Assembly: GCF_937976295.1 (NCBI RefSeq)
Contig: NZ_CALJRY010000158.1
Coordinates: 1-33,272, forward strand
Source: an uncultured Rothia sp.
GTDB taxonomy: Bacteria; Actinomycetota; Actinomycetes; Actinomycetales; Micrococcaceae
DNA length: 33,272 bases
Direction of reading: 5' to 3'
In this document: piece after piece, positions 14,810 through 22,526 of the stretch
Position numbering within the stretch: the stretch's first letter is position 1
Layout of the letters: each line of letters opens with the position of its first letter
Program-made: the position numbers and the translations under genes
The notes under the pieces: generated by a model
Database searches by the model: none
Told to the model about the DNA's origin: nothing
The model's input: only the letters and a program-made list of their open reading frames with translations

Positions 14810-15910
14810 ATGACGAAGAAGGCGCCCTCTATAGTCTTCGCCGGTGGTGGCACTGCCGGTCATATTAATCCGATGCTCGCGATTGCGCGTGCAGTTCGTG
14901 ACCTTGAGCCGAACGCTAAGATTCTGATGCTGGGCACCGCCGACAAGATGGAAGCCGAGCTGGTTCCGGCAGCTGGTTTCGATATTGAGTTCATTCCTCG
15001 CGCGGCGTTCCCCCGTAGCATTAACCGTGCCGCTTTCACTTTCCCCGCTAAGTTCTTTGGTGGCCTGTCGAAGACCCGCCGCATCCTCAAGGAAGCAGAT
15101 GCAGATGTGGTCGTTGGCATGGGTGGTTATGTGTGTCCGCCGGCGTATTTGTCGGCGTTGAGCGCTAAGATTCCCGTGGTGATTCATGAGGCGAACGCGA
15201 AGCCCGGTTTGGCGAACCGTCTGGGTGGTACGTTCGCGAAGTTCACCGGTGTTGCGTTCCCTAACACTCCGTTCCCGCGCGCAACCCTGGTGGGTATGCC
15301 GATGAAGGATGAGATTGCCTACTTGAACCGTGAGGCGCACCGTTCGAAGGCTCGCCGTAATCTGGGTCTGGACCCGCAGAAGCCGACCGTGATTGTGACC
15401 GGTGGTTCGCTGGGGGCACAGAGCCTGAACAATGCGGTGGCGGCGTGCCGTGACCACTTTGCGGAGTGGGACTTTCAGATTCTGCATATTACCGGTAAGG
15501 GTAAGGCTGTTCTGGACGAGAATGGTGAGCCGTTGAGCGCGCCGAATTACCGTCAGATTGAGTTCAGCAACGGCATGCAGGATGTGTACGCTGCCGCTGA
15601 TCTTCTGCTGGTGCGTTCGGGCGCGGCGACCGTCAGTGAGGTTGCTGCGGTGGGTGTTCCCGCGATTTTTGTGCCGCTTCCCATTGGTAATGGTGAGCAG
15701 GCTTTGAATGCTCGTTCTCTGGTTGAGGCGTCTGCGGCTCTGCTGGTGAAGGATGCAGAGGTCACCGGTGAGTGGTTTGCCCGTGAGATTCCGGCTCTTA
15801 TGGCGAACCCGGAGGAGCTGGAGCGTATGGGCGCTGCGGCGTATGAACTTGGTATCCGTGACGCGGCACGCGTTATGGCTGAAGCAGTATTGAAGGCAGC
15901 TGAGAAGTAA
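14810..15910 (+). CDS. murG: UDP-GlcNAc:lipid I N-acetylglucosaminyltransferase MurG
   Basis: A 366-residue GT-B glycosyltransferase that adds GlcNAc to lipid I to give lipid II on the inner face of the membrane. ATG 14810 has GGGAGAAAG upstream (about 14797-14805); an in-frame GTG at 14792 is not needed. Motifs: G-G-G-T-A-G-H at 12-18, G-M-G-G-Y-V-C-P-P, H-E-A-N-A-K-P-G, G-G-S-L-G-A-Q-S-L-N at the start of the second domain, R-S-G-A-A-T-V-S-E and G-N-G-E-Q at 293-297, which contacts the UDP-sugar. Its last base is shared with the start of murC (TAATG). The gene follows a terminator and probably has its own promoter. Confidence 0.97.
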   Translation: MTKKAPSIVFAGGGTAGHINPMLAIARAVRDLEPNAKILMLGTADKMEAELVPAAGFDIEFIPRAAFPRSINRAAFTFPAKFFGGLSKTRRILKEADADVVVGMGGYVCPPAYLSALSAKIPVVIHEANAKPGLANRLGGTFAKFTGVAFPNTPFPRATLVGMPMKDEIAYLNREAHRSKARRNLGLDPQKPTVIVTGGSLGAQSLNNAVAACRDHFAEWDFQILHITGKGKAVLDENGEPLSAPNYRQIEFSNGMQDVYAAADLLLVRSGAATVSEVAAVGVPAIFVPLPIGNGEQALNARSLVEASAALLVKDAEVTGEWFAREIPALMANPEELERMGAAAYELGIRDAARVMAEAVLKAAEK

Positions 15911-17409
15911 TGACTGAATTGATGAATCTTGAGATGGTGTTGCCGGCACCGCTGAACCCGCCGTTCCCTGAGCGTGCGAAGATGAGCGAGCTGGGTCGTG
16001 TGCACTTCATCGGTATTGGTGGCGCGGGTATGAGCGCTATTGCCACTCTGATGCTGCAGGCTGGTGTGACGGTGAGCGGTTCTGACCGTGCCGAGTCGGC
16101 TACTGTTGAGTCTTTGCGTGCTGCGGGTGCTCGTGTGGGTGTTCCTCAGCAGGCTGAGAACATTGTGGACGTTGATACCGTGGTGATTTCTACTGCGATT
16201 CGTGAGGATAACCCGGAGCTTGTTGCCGCTCGTGCGCAGGGCCTGCGTGTGCTGCATCGTTCTGAGGCGCTTGCCGCTGTGATGGGTGAGTCTCAGGTGG
16301 TTGCTGTTGCCGGTACTCACGGTAAGAGCACGACCAGCTCCATGATTTCTGTGATGTTTGATCAGCTGGGTGCGCAGCCGTCCTTTGCGGTGGGTACTGT
16401 GATTGCGGGTCGCGGCACGAACGCTCACCTGGGTGCTCAGGGTCCGGAGTCGATTTTTGTGGCTGAGGCTGATGAGTCGGACGGCTCGTTTGTGCGTTAC
16501 CGCCCGGCTATTGCTGTGGTGACGAATGTTGAGCCGGACCACCTGGATTTCTATGAGACGGATGAGCGTGTCTTTGAGGCGTTCAATCGTTTTGTGGGTT
16601 CGCTGGCACCTAACGGTGTTGTGGTGACCTGTGCTGATGATGCGGGCGCGGCTGATTTGGCGGCTCGTTCTCGTGCGGCGGGCGTGCCCGTGGTGACGTA
16701 CGGTGAGTCTACGGATGCTGACCTGCGCATTAGCGAGATTACTAGCGCGGGTTCTTCCTCTTCGTCGCACCTGTCCTGGTCATTTGAGTGCCGCGGTGTG
16801 CGTTATGAGGGTGAGCAGGATCTTGCTCTGAAGGTGCCCGGTATCCATAACCAGCTGAATGCTTCGGCGGCTTTTGCATCGGCGCTCATCTCTGGTTACG
16901 AAGCTGCCGATATTGCTCGCGCGCTGGCTGAGTTTGTGGGTGCTGACCGCCGCTTCACCCTGCGCGGTGAGGTTGCTGGCGTGAAGGTTTTCGATGACTA
17001 TGCGCACCACCCGACCGAGGTGTTCCGTGCCCTGGAGACCGGCCGTACCGTGGCTGATGGCCACAACCTGTACGTGATTTTCCAGCCGCACCTGTTCTCG
17101 CGTACTCGTGAGTTCGCGAAGGAGTTCGCGGAGGCCCTGTCGATGGCTGACCGCGCTCATGTGCTGGATATTTACCCGGCTCGTGAGCTGCCGATTGAGG
17201 GTGTGACCAGTGAGCTGATTACCGGTGCTGGTTTCTCTGAGGTTCGTTACGCTACCGCTGAGGGCGCTATTGAGGATATTGTGGCCTGCGCTCAGGATGG
17301 CGACATTGTGATGACTGTGGGTGCTGGTGACGTGACCGCTTTGGGTGCGCGTGTGCTGGAGTCCCTGGAGATCCGTCACGGTGGCGAGTCGAAGAAGTCG
17401 GAGGCTTAG
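15910..17409 (+). CDS. murC: UDP-MurNAc:L-alanine ligase MurC
   Basis: A 499-residue ligase that adds the first peptide residue, L-Ala, to UDP-MurNAc. A 25-residue leader precedes the core. The Rossmann motif G-I-G-G-A-G-M is at 35-41, the ATP loop G-T-H-G-K-S-T-T at 135-142, E-A-D-E-S-D-G-S-F follows, then N-V-E-P-D-H-L-D, and D-D-Y-A-H-H-P-T-E with Tyr364. The order murG-murC-ftsQ is standard. ATG 15910 overlaps the murG stop by one base, implying coupled translation, and ftsQ begins 3 bases after its stop. Confidence 0.97.
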   Translation: MTELMNLEMVLPAPLNPPFPERAKMSELGRVHFIGIGGAGMSAIATLMLQAGVTVSGSDRAESATVESLRAAGARVGVPQQAENIVDVDTVVISTAIREDNPELVAARAQGLRVLHRSEALAAVMGESQVVAVAGTHGKSTTSSMISVMFDQLGAQPSFAVGTVIAGRGTNAHLGAQGPESIFVAEADESDGSFVRYRPAIAVVTNVEPDHLDFYETDERVFEAFNRFVGSLAPNGVVVTCADDAGAADLAARSRAAGVPVVTYGESTDADLRISEITSAGSSSSSHLSWSFECRGVRYEGEQDLALKVPGIHNQLNASAAFASALISGYEAADIARALAEFVGADRRFTLRGEVAGVKVFDDYAHHPTEVFRALETGRTVADGHNLYVIFQPHLFSRTREFAKEFAEALSMADRAHVLDIYPARELPIEGVTSELITGAGFSEVRYATAEGAIEDIVACAQDGDIVMTVGAGDVTALGARVLESLEIRHGGESKKSEA

Positions 17410-17412
17410 GCT

Positions 17413-19044
17413 GTGCCGATGAGTTCTGGTCTCTCTTCGGAGGGGCGTTCCTCCTCGCGCGCGCCGAAGGCTCCGCGTTCGCGTGCTCGTTTGCGTGCCC
17501 AGCAGGCGGCTGAGAATGCGCAGGTTGAGGTAGCACAAGCTGAGGCGGGACAGGCTAAATCTGTGCAGTCTCAGGCAGCCCAGCCTCAGGCAGCTCAGCC
17601 CCAGGCTGCAAAGACCGCAGAGGCTACCGAAGCTGTAAAACCTGCAGCATCCGCCAAGCCTGCCTCTTCTGAGGCATCTGCCGGTTCTGCTGTTGCGCAG
17701 TCTGCTACTCCTCAGTCTTCGAGCTCCGTTCGGCACATGCCGCGTAAGCCGGTGCATAAGGCGTCCGCTCAGCACGGTACCGATTCTTCGGCTCAGAAGA
17801 GGGCTGCGGCGGTTCATTCTTCGGCGCAGTCTTTGAAGGATTCGGTGCGTTCGGCGCTGATGACCGGTCGTACCGTGTCTGAGGTTGAGCATGCTCCCGA
17901 GCTGTTTGATGTTGAGGCGTTTGAGGATTCTTCGTCTAAGACTGCATCTGCTCAGGCCGCGTCCTCGCAGTCGGAGAAGAGCGTAGGAAAGGATAGCGGC
18001 AAGGGTTCTGGCAAGAAGTCGGTGCCCACCGTGGGCAAGGCGTCTTCCGGTTCTGCTGAATCTCGCGAAGAGTCTGCCGCTCCGAAGGCTGAAGAAAACG
18101 CCGACAAGAGCGCCGATAAGGCGGGGGAGAAGGCCGCTGAAGAGCCTCGACCCGCGAGCCGCTTTGGTCGTTGGCGTGCTGAGCGTGAGCAGCAGCGTGC
18201 CGCGGAGATTGAGAAGGAACGCGAGCGTGCGAGCCGTCAGGCTCAGCGTGAGCGTCTGCGTCAGGATCCGGGTCTGGACGGTCTGCGTGCTGAGGAGCGC
18301 CCCCGTAAGGAGCGTGCGCCTCTGACTCGTGCCCGTAAGCTGCTGTACACCGCCTCGGCGCTGGCTATTATTGCGGTGCTGTACGTGGTGCTGGTCTTCT
18401 TCTCGCCCCTGTTGGCGACTGAAAAGATTACGGTGCGCGGCGCATCCCTGCTGGAAACCAGTCAGGTGGAGCAGAAGCTGGAGCCTCTGCGCGGTGTTCC
18501 GCTCACTCGCATCGACGAGAAGAAGGTGCGTGAGCTGATCGGGCAGGATAACGTGATTCGTAGCGTGCAGGTGGAGAGCCGTCCGCCGCATGAGCTGGTG
18601 GTGACCCTGAAGGAGCGTACCGCGGTTGCGGTTGTGAAGCAGGGCGATACGTACCATACTGTTGATAGTGATGGTGTGAGCCTGCTGGAGTCGGCGACTC
18701 AGCCCGATACGTCGGTGCCGCTGGTGCGTTTCAGCGGTGATGACCCGAAGACTTCGGCTGAGTTCCGCACTATTTCTACCGCGCTTTCGGCGATGCCCTC
18801 TGAACTTCTAGCTCAGATTAAGGAAGCCAGCGCGACCTCAACCTCAAGTATCACTCTAACCTTGAGGGATAATACTACGGTGCAGTGGGGAACCGCTGAG
18901 GAGAGCGAGTTGAAGGCTAAGGTTCTTCTCTCCCTGCGCCAGGCTATTGCTAAGCGTGCTCAGGAGGAGAACTCTTCCGAGGCACAGACGCAGAAGGTGA
19001 CCGTCTATGACGTGTCTGCCCCGCGCGTACCGGTGACCCGTTAG
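17413..19044 (+). CDS. ftsQ: Division protein FtsQ (DivIB type) with a 300-residue cytoplasmic extension
   Basis: A 543-residue bitopic protein. GTG 17413 is chosen: GGAGG at 17400-17404 is 8 bases upstream, while ATG 17419 would be 14 away. Residues 1 to about 305 are Ala/Ser/Gln/Glu/Lys-rich without a visible domain and end in an Arg/Glu-rich stretch. A single membrane segment lies at about 309-333. The extracellular part opens with a POTRA domain (about 337-407; I-T-V-R-G-A-S-L then P-P-H-E-L-V-V-T-L-K-E-R) followed by the FtsQ beta domain. FtsQ scaffolds the FtsL/FtsB pair and holds FtsWI inactive until needed. E. coli FtsQ is 276 residues and has a short N terminus; the extension here is larger than the rest of the protein. 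Confidence 0.93.
   Translation: MPMSSGLSSEGRSSSRAPKAPRSRARLRAQQAAENAQVEVAQAEAGQAKSVQSQAAQPQAAQPQAAKTAEATEAVKPAASAKPASSEASAGSAVAQSATPQSSSSVRHMPRKPVHKASAQHGTDSSAQKRAAAVHSSAQSLKDSVRSALMTGRTVSEVEHAPELFDVEAFEDSSSKTASAQAASSQSEKSVGKDSGKGSGKKSVPTVGKASSGSAESREESAAPKAEENADKSADKAGEKAAEEPRPASRFGRWRAEREQQRAAEIEKERERASRQAQRERLRQDPGLDGLRAEERPRKERAPLTRARKLLYTASALAIIAVLYVVLVFFSPLLATEKITVRGASLLETSQVEQKLEPLRGVPLTRIDEKKVRELIGQDNVIRSVQVESRPPHELVVTLKERTAVAVVKQGDTYHTVDSDGVSLLESATQPDTSVPLVRFSGDDPKTSAEFRTISTALSAMPSELLAQIKEASATSTSSITLTLRDNTTVQWGTAEESELKAKVLLSLRQAIAKRAQEENSSEAQTQKVTVYDVSAPRVPVTR
17572..17601 (+). repeat. 15-bp tandem repeat in the ftsQ N-terminal region
   Basis: CAGGCAGCCCAGCCT (17572-17586) and CAGGCAGCTCAGCCC (17587-17601) encode Q-A-A-Q-P twice, and CAGGCTGCA begins a partial third copy. 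The unit keeps the frame. Confidence 0.85.
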
Positions 19045-19062
19045 GGGAACCATTCAGGCGCT

Positions 19063-19105
19063 TTATCCTCCCTTTTTGTGTGAAATCTACAAAAAGAGGG
19101 GGTAA
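19063..19105 (+). promoter_or_regulatory. Long hairpin between ftsQ and ftsZ
   Basis: Bases 19063-19079 pair with 19089-19105 over 17 positions, with one mismatch and two G-T pairs. The 9-base loop is GTGAAATCT. No T tract follows on either strand, so a normal intrinsic terminator is unlikely. It starts 19 bases after the ftsQ stop. Confidence 0.5.
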
Positions 19106-19118
19106 TTGCGCTGTGTGA

Positions 19119-19151
19119 CTAGGAACCAGCAAAAACAGTTTGGTATCCTAG
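19119..19151 (+). promoter_or_regulatory. Imperfect palindrome in the ftsZ upstream region
   Basis: CTAGGAACCA (19119-19128) and TGGTATCCTAG (19141-19151) are complementary apart from one bulged A. The right arm contains TATCCT (19144-19149), a plausible -10 hexamer without a clear -35. A second possible -10 is TAGATT at 19188-19193. An operator or leader hairpin for ftsZ is possible. Confidence 0.35.
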
Positions 19152-19240
19152 CAGATAAAGTCATTCTTTAGAGGAAACCTTCAGGCTTAGATTAGGCTGC
19201 GGGTCTTCCGAAGCTGGAACACGGAACAATCGAGGAATAC

Positions 19241-20431
19241 ATGGACGCTGGAACTCCCCAGAACTACTTGGCAGTCATCAAGGTCGTTGGTATCGGCGGC
19301 GGTGGCGTCAACGCAGTCAACCGCATGATTGAGGTTGGTCTGCGCGGCGTTGAGTTCATTGCTATCAACACTGACGCTCAGGCTCTGCTGATGTCCGATG
19401 CAGACGTTAAGCTGGACGTCGGTCGTGAGCTGACCCGCGGTCTTGGCGCGGGCGCAAACCCCGAGGTTGGCCGTCAGGCAGCCGAGGACCACGCGCAGGA
19501 AATTGAGGAAGTCCTCAAGGGCGCAGACATGGTCTTTGTGACCGCAGGTGAGGGCGGTGGCACCGGTACCGGTGGCGCACCCGTCGTGGCACGTATTGCC
19601 CGCTCCCTCGGCGCTCTGACCATTGGTGTGGTGACCCGCCCCTTCACCTTCGAAGGCCGCCGCCGCTCCAACCAGGCTGAGACCGGTATCGCTGCTCTGC
19701 GCGATGAGGTTGATACCCTGATCGTTATTCCGAACGACCGACTGCTGTCGATTTCGGATCGCAACGTCTCCATGCTGGACGCATTCAAGTCCGCTGACCA
19801 GGTTCTGCTCTCCGGTGTGCAGGGCATTACCGACCTGATCACCACCCCCGGCCTGATCAACCTTGACTTCGCTGACGTTAAGTCCGTCATGCAGGGTGCA
19901 GGTTCGGCTCTGATGGGTATCGGCTCGGCATCCGGTGAGGACCGTGCCGTGAAGGCAGCTGAGCTGGCTATCGCATCGCCGCTGCTGGAAGCATCTATCG
20001 ACGGTGCACACGGCGTTCTGCTGTCCATTCAGGGTGGCTCCGACCTGGGTCTGTTCGAGATCAACGAGGCTGCACGCCTGGTTCAGGAAGTTGCTCACCC
20101 CGACGCAAACATCATCTTCGGTGCGGTTATTGACGACGCACTGGGCGATGAGGCTCGCGTGACCGTGATTGCTGCTGGCTTCGATGCAGTGAACCCGGAG
20201 ACCAACTCCAACGCTTCCACTGCTGCGGCTACTCAGGCTCAGCGCACCCAGGCATCCTTCGGCGGTTCCACCGCTGCGGCTGCTCCGGCTGCTAACGGCT
20301 ACGGCTACAACGCACCCGCTGCTGCTCCGGCTTCCACCGGCGCTGCTGGCTTCGACGTTGACCTTCCCCCGGTTGTGGAGGAAGCTCCGGCTCGCCGCGA
20401 CACCCTGGACGTCCCTGACTTCCTGAAGTAG
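19241..20431 (+). CDS. ftsZ: Cell division GTPase FtsZ
   Basis: A 396-residue tubulin-like GTPase that forms the Z-ring. The N-terminal nucleotide loop G-I-G-G-G-G-V-N-A-V is near residues 18-27, the tubulin signature G-G-G-T-G-T-G at 105-111, and the T7 catalytic loop N-L-D-F-A-D at 207-212. After the core (about residue 315) there is an Ala/Thr/Gln linker of about 70 residues, then the conserved tail D-V-P-D-F-L-K that binds SepF and other partners. GAGGAA at 19232-19237 precedes ATG 19241. No ftsA is present, so SepF (22527-23420) is the expected membrane tether. It is flanked by a long leader with hairpins and a terminator, consistent with independent control. Confidence 0.98.
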   Translation: MDAGTPQNYLAVIKVVGIGGGGVNAVNRMIEVGLRGVEFIAINTDAQALLMSDADVKLDVGRELTRGLGAGANPEVGRQAAEDHAQEIEEVLKGADMVFVTAGEGGGTGTGGAPVVARIARSLGALTIGVVTRPFTFEGRRRSNQAETGIAALRDEVDTLIVIPNDRLLSISDRNVSMLDAFKSADQVLLSGVQGITDLITTPGLINLDFADVKSVMQGAGSALMGIGSASGEDRAVKAAELAIASPLLEASIDGAHGVLLSIQGGSDLGLFEINEAARLVQEVAHPDANIIFGAVIDDALGDEARVTVIAAGFDAVNPETNSNASTAAATQAQRTQASFGGSTAAAAPAANGYGYNAPAAAPASTGAAGFDVDLPPVVEEAPARRDTLDVPDFLK

Positions 20432-20445
20432 TCTGCCCGGCTGTG

Positions 20446-20476
20446 AACGCCTCGGTGTTGAAACGCCTCGGTGTTG
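20446..20476 (+). repeat. 16-bp-period tandem repeat after ftsZ
   Basis: AACGCCTCGGTGTTG occurs at 20446-20460 and again, identical, at 20462-20476, 15 bases after the ftsZ stop. Confidence 0.92.
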
Positions 20477-20502
20477 CACGGCTGAGAGTCTTATGAGGCT
20501 AT

Positions 20503-20549
20503 AGGGGAGCTGAGAAACACGCACATTGTGCTGTTCTCGGCTCCCCTTT
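20503..20549 (+). terminator. Terminator after ftsZ
   Basis: The 14-bp stem AGGGGAGCTGAGAA (20503-20516) pairs with 20534-20547 with one G-T pair. The 17-base loop can fold further. Only three T follow (20547-20549). Confidence 0.65.
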
Positions 20550-20597
20550 GCTATACCCGTCGTTCTACCCGCTGACATCTGATGAAGGAATAAGACG

Positions 20598-21446
20598 ATG
20601 AGCGATAATCCCACAACTTCGCTACTTGCTGCTGCCGATACCCACACCCTGGGTCCCTGGCGTGTGCGGGTGGGCTTCACCTCCCGCGCGGCGGGCAACC
20701 TGGGCCTGCACGTGGACGATGAGCTCGGCGGCGGTATGGACGCCTCCCTGGTGCGCACCCTCAACCACCGTGCCGCCCTGGAGGAGGCGCTGGGTACCGA
20801 CCCGTTCTTCTACCTGAACCAGGTGCACGGCGTGCAGATTGCCTACCCGGAAGATTACGCGGTGGAATCCTACGCGCCCGGTGCTCCGCAGGAGCGTACG
20901 GTTGAGCGTGCCCGCGCGGTGCTGGAGAACTCGCCGGTCGCCGATGCGGCGATTAGCTGTGAGGGCGTACCCCTGGCGATTATGGTTGCCGATTGCATCC
21001 CCGTGGTGTTGGTGGGCGAAACCGCGGAGGGCGCCAAGCCGATTCTTGCGGTGGCTCACGCGGGCCGCCGCGGTCTGCTCGACGGCGTGCTCCAGCAGAC
21101 CGTGGCTCGGATGCGCAAGCTCGGTGCGCAGTCCATTACTGCGTGGCTGGGCCCGAGCATCTGCGGTAGCTGCTACGAGGTGCCCGAGGCGATGCGCACC
21201 GAGTCCACCGAAGTGATTCCGCAGGTGCACGCGGTGACCAGCCAGCAGACCCCCGGCCTGGATCTGCCCGCCGGTGCCCGCGCCGTGCTGGAAGAGGCGG
21301 GCGTGCAGGTGAACATGGACTGTGCGCAGTGTACGTTTGAGGAGCCTGAGGTGTATTCGCATCGCGGGTTCACGAACCGCGGTGAGAAGCCGGGTCGCAT
21401 CGCGGGTCTGGTGTGGCTTGAGAAGACGGCGGAGCCTGCCGCGTAG
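20598..21446 (+). CDS. pgeF: Peptidoglycan editing factor PgeF (YfiH/DUF152 family)
   Basis: A 282-residue protein of the family once called polyphenol oxidase or laccase-domain. E. coli PgeF helps keep non-canonical amino acids such as serine out of the first peptide position. The metal-binding triad is intact: His77 in N-Q-V-H-G, Cys133 in V-A-D-C-I-P and His154 in V-A-H-A-G-R-R-G. The G-P-S-I-C-G-x-C-Y-E-V block and C-terminal T-N-R-G-E-K-P-G-R are also typical. AAGGAAT (20585-20591) precedes ATG 20598. It stands immediately after ftsZ, the usual actinobacterial and Bacillus-like position, and ahead of yggS by 21 bp, so both are probably co-transcribed. Confidence 0.93.
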   Translation: MSDNPTTSLLAAADTHTLGPWRVRVGFTSRAAGNLGLHVDDELGGGMDASLVRTLNHRAALEEALGTDPFFYLNQVHGVQIAYPEDYAVESYAPGAPQERTVERARAVLENSPVADAAISCEGVPLAIMVADCIPVVLVGETAEGAKPILAVAHAGRRGLLDGVLQQTVARMRKLGAQSITAWLGPSICGSCYEVPEAMRTESTEVIPQVHAVTSQQTPGLDLPAGARAVLEEAGVQVNMDCAQCTFEEPEVYSHRGFTNRGEKPGRIAGLVWLEKTAEPAA

Positions 21447-21467
21447 AGGCGCTGGAGGAGAGAAAAG

Positions 21468-22304
21468 ATGTCTGAAATGAATGTAGAAGAACAGAACCTG
21501 CACTACGCTCCCGAACGCGCCGAGCAGCTGCTGCAGAATTACCGCCGCGTGCTTGAGCGTATCCGCGCCGCGGAGCAGGACCACAGCGCCGTGCGTACCG
21601 AGGCGAGCGCCCCGGTGCAGCTGGTGACGGTCACGAAGTTCTTCCCCGCCTCCGACGCGGCGGCGCTACTGGATGGGGGAGTGACCCTCTTCGGTGAGAA
21701 CCGCGACCAGGAGGCGAGCGCGAAGGCTCGTGAGCTTGCCGCCTACTGCGCCCAGCGTGAGGTGCAGCCCCCGCACTGGGCGTTTATTGGCCAGCTGCAG
21801 ACGAATAAGGCGAAGTCCGTGGTCAAGTACGCCTCCAGCGTGCATTCGGTGGACCGCCCCTCTCTGGCGGACGCGCTGGCGAAGGCGTACGCGAACCAGC
21901 TGGCACGCTTCGAGGCGGGGGAGGCGCCCGCACCCGCGGCAGCGGAGCAGGGCGCGCTGACCTGCCTGGTGCAGGTGTCCCTGGCGGAGGTCGCGACGGC
22001 TGGGCACGCCGCTGAAGGCGCGCGCGGTGGTACGAGCGCCTCCGAGCTGCTGGAGCTGGTGGAGCGCATCGAGAACCACGAGCATCTGCGCTGCGGTGGC
22101 GTGATGGCGGTGGCGCCGCTGGGCATGGACCCGGATGAGGCCTTTGAGAAGCTCTACGGTTTGGCGTCGCTGGTGCGTGAGCAGGTGCCGCACGCGACTG
22201 AGATTTCTGCCGGCATGAGCGGGGATTTGGAGGCGGCGGTGCGTTGGGGCTCGACCTGCGTGCGCGTGGGTAGCGACATCATGGGTCAGCGCCCGGCAAT
22301 CTAG
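21468..22304 (+). CDS. YggS/PLPBP family pyridoxal-phosphate homeostasis protein
   Basis: A 278-residue protein with the fold of the alanine racemase N-terminal domain. PLP would bind Lys57 in T-V-T-K-F. Other family blocks: F-G-E-N-R-D-Q-E, W-x-F-I-G-Q-L-Q-T-N-K-A, V-H-S-V-D-R, C-G-G-V-M-A, and the phosphate-binding C-terminal region M-S-G-D...V-R-V-G-S-D-I-M-G. Members control free PLP and amino-acid balance and have no known enzyme activity. It is about 45 residues longer than E. coli YggS (234), through an Ala/Glu-rich insertion near residue 150. GGAGGAGAG (21453-21461) precedes ATG 21468. It lies in the same run as pgeF and ahead of sepF. Confidence 0.93.
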   Translation: MSEMNVEEQNLHYAPERAEQLLQNYRRVLERIRAAEQDHSAVRTEASAPVQLVTVTKFFPASDAAALLDGGVTLFGENRDQEASAKARELAAYCAQREVQPPHWAFIGQLQTNKAKSVVKYASSVHSVDRPSLADALAKAYANQLARFEAGEAPAPAAAEQGALTCLVQVSLAEVATAGHAAEGARGGTSASELLELVERIENHEHLRCGGVMAVAPLGMDPDEAFEKLYGLASLVREQVPHATEISAGMSGDLEAAVRWGSTCVRVGSDIMGQRPAI

Positions 22305-22392
22305 CCTGCGCAAACACGCTACGCGCCGTGCGTTGCCCTTTGGAGCTCTGAGCTGCTGTAGACGCAGACCGCCGGCATAATTATCGGTGCCC

Positions 22393-22426
22393 TTGACCGC
22401 CTGCGCGGGGTAGGCGCTGGTAATAT
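22393..22426 (+). promoter_or_regulatory. Possible sepF promoter, TTGACCGC-N20-TAATAT
   Basis: TTGACC at 22393-22398 and TAATAT at 22421-22426 are 22 bases apart, too far for a standard promoter. TGG directly before TAATAT gives an extended -10, which can work without a -35. The layout matches that before ftsI. Confidence 0.4.
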
Positions 22427-22526
22427 ATACATGCCGGTGCATGGCGTACCGTTACGCACACACCTTCTGATGACGCACTACGGCAGAACCTGTACACCAC
22501 CAACGCGAAAGAACAGCGAGAGAATC

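Noticed and set aside
22371..22390. ATAATTAT palindrome upstream of sepF as an operator
   Set aside because: Only 8 bp are symmetric and the flanks do not continue the symmetry well; too weak to call.
22431..22526. Upstream start for sepF at ATG 22431
   Set aside because: The canonical SepF membrane helix begins at ATG 22527; the extra residues are unrelated and lie next to the likely promoter.
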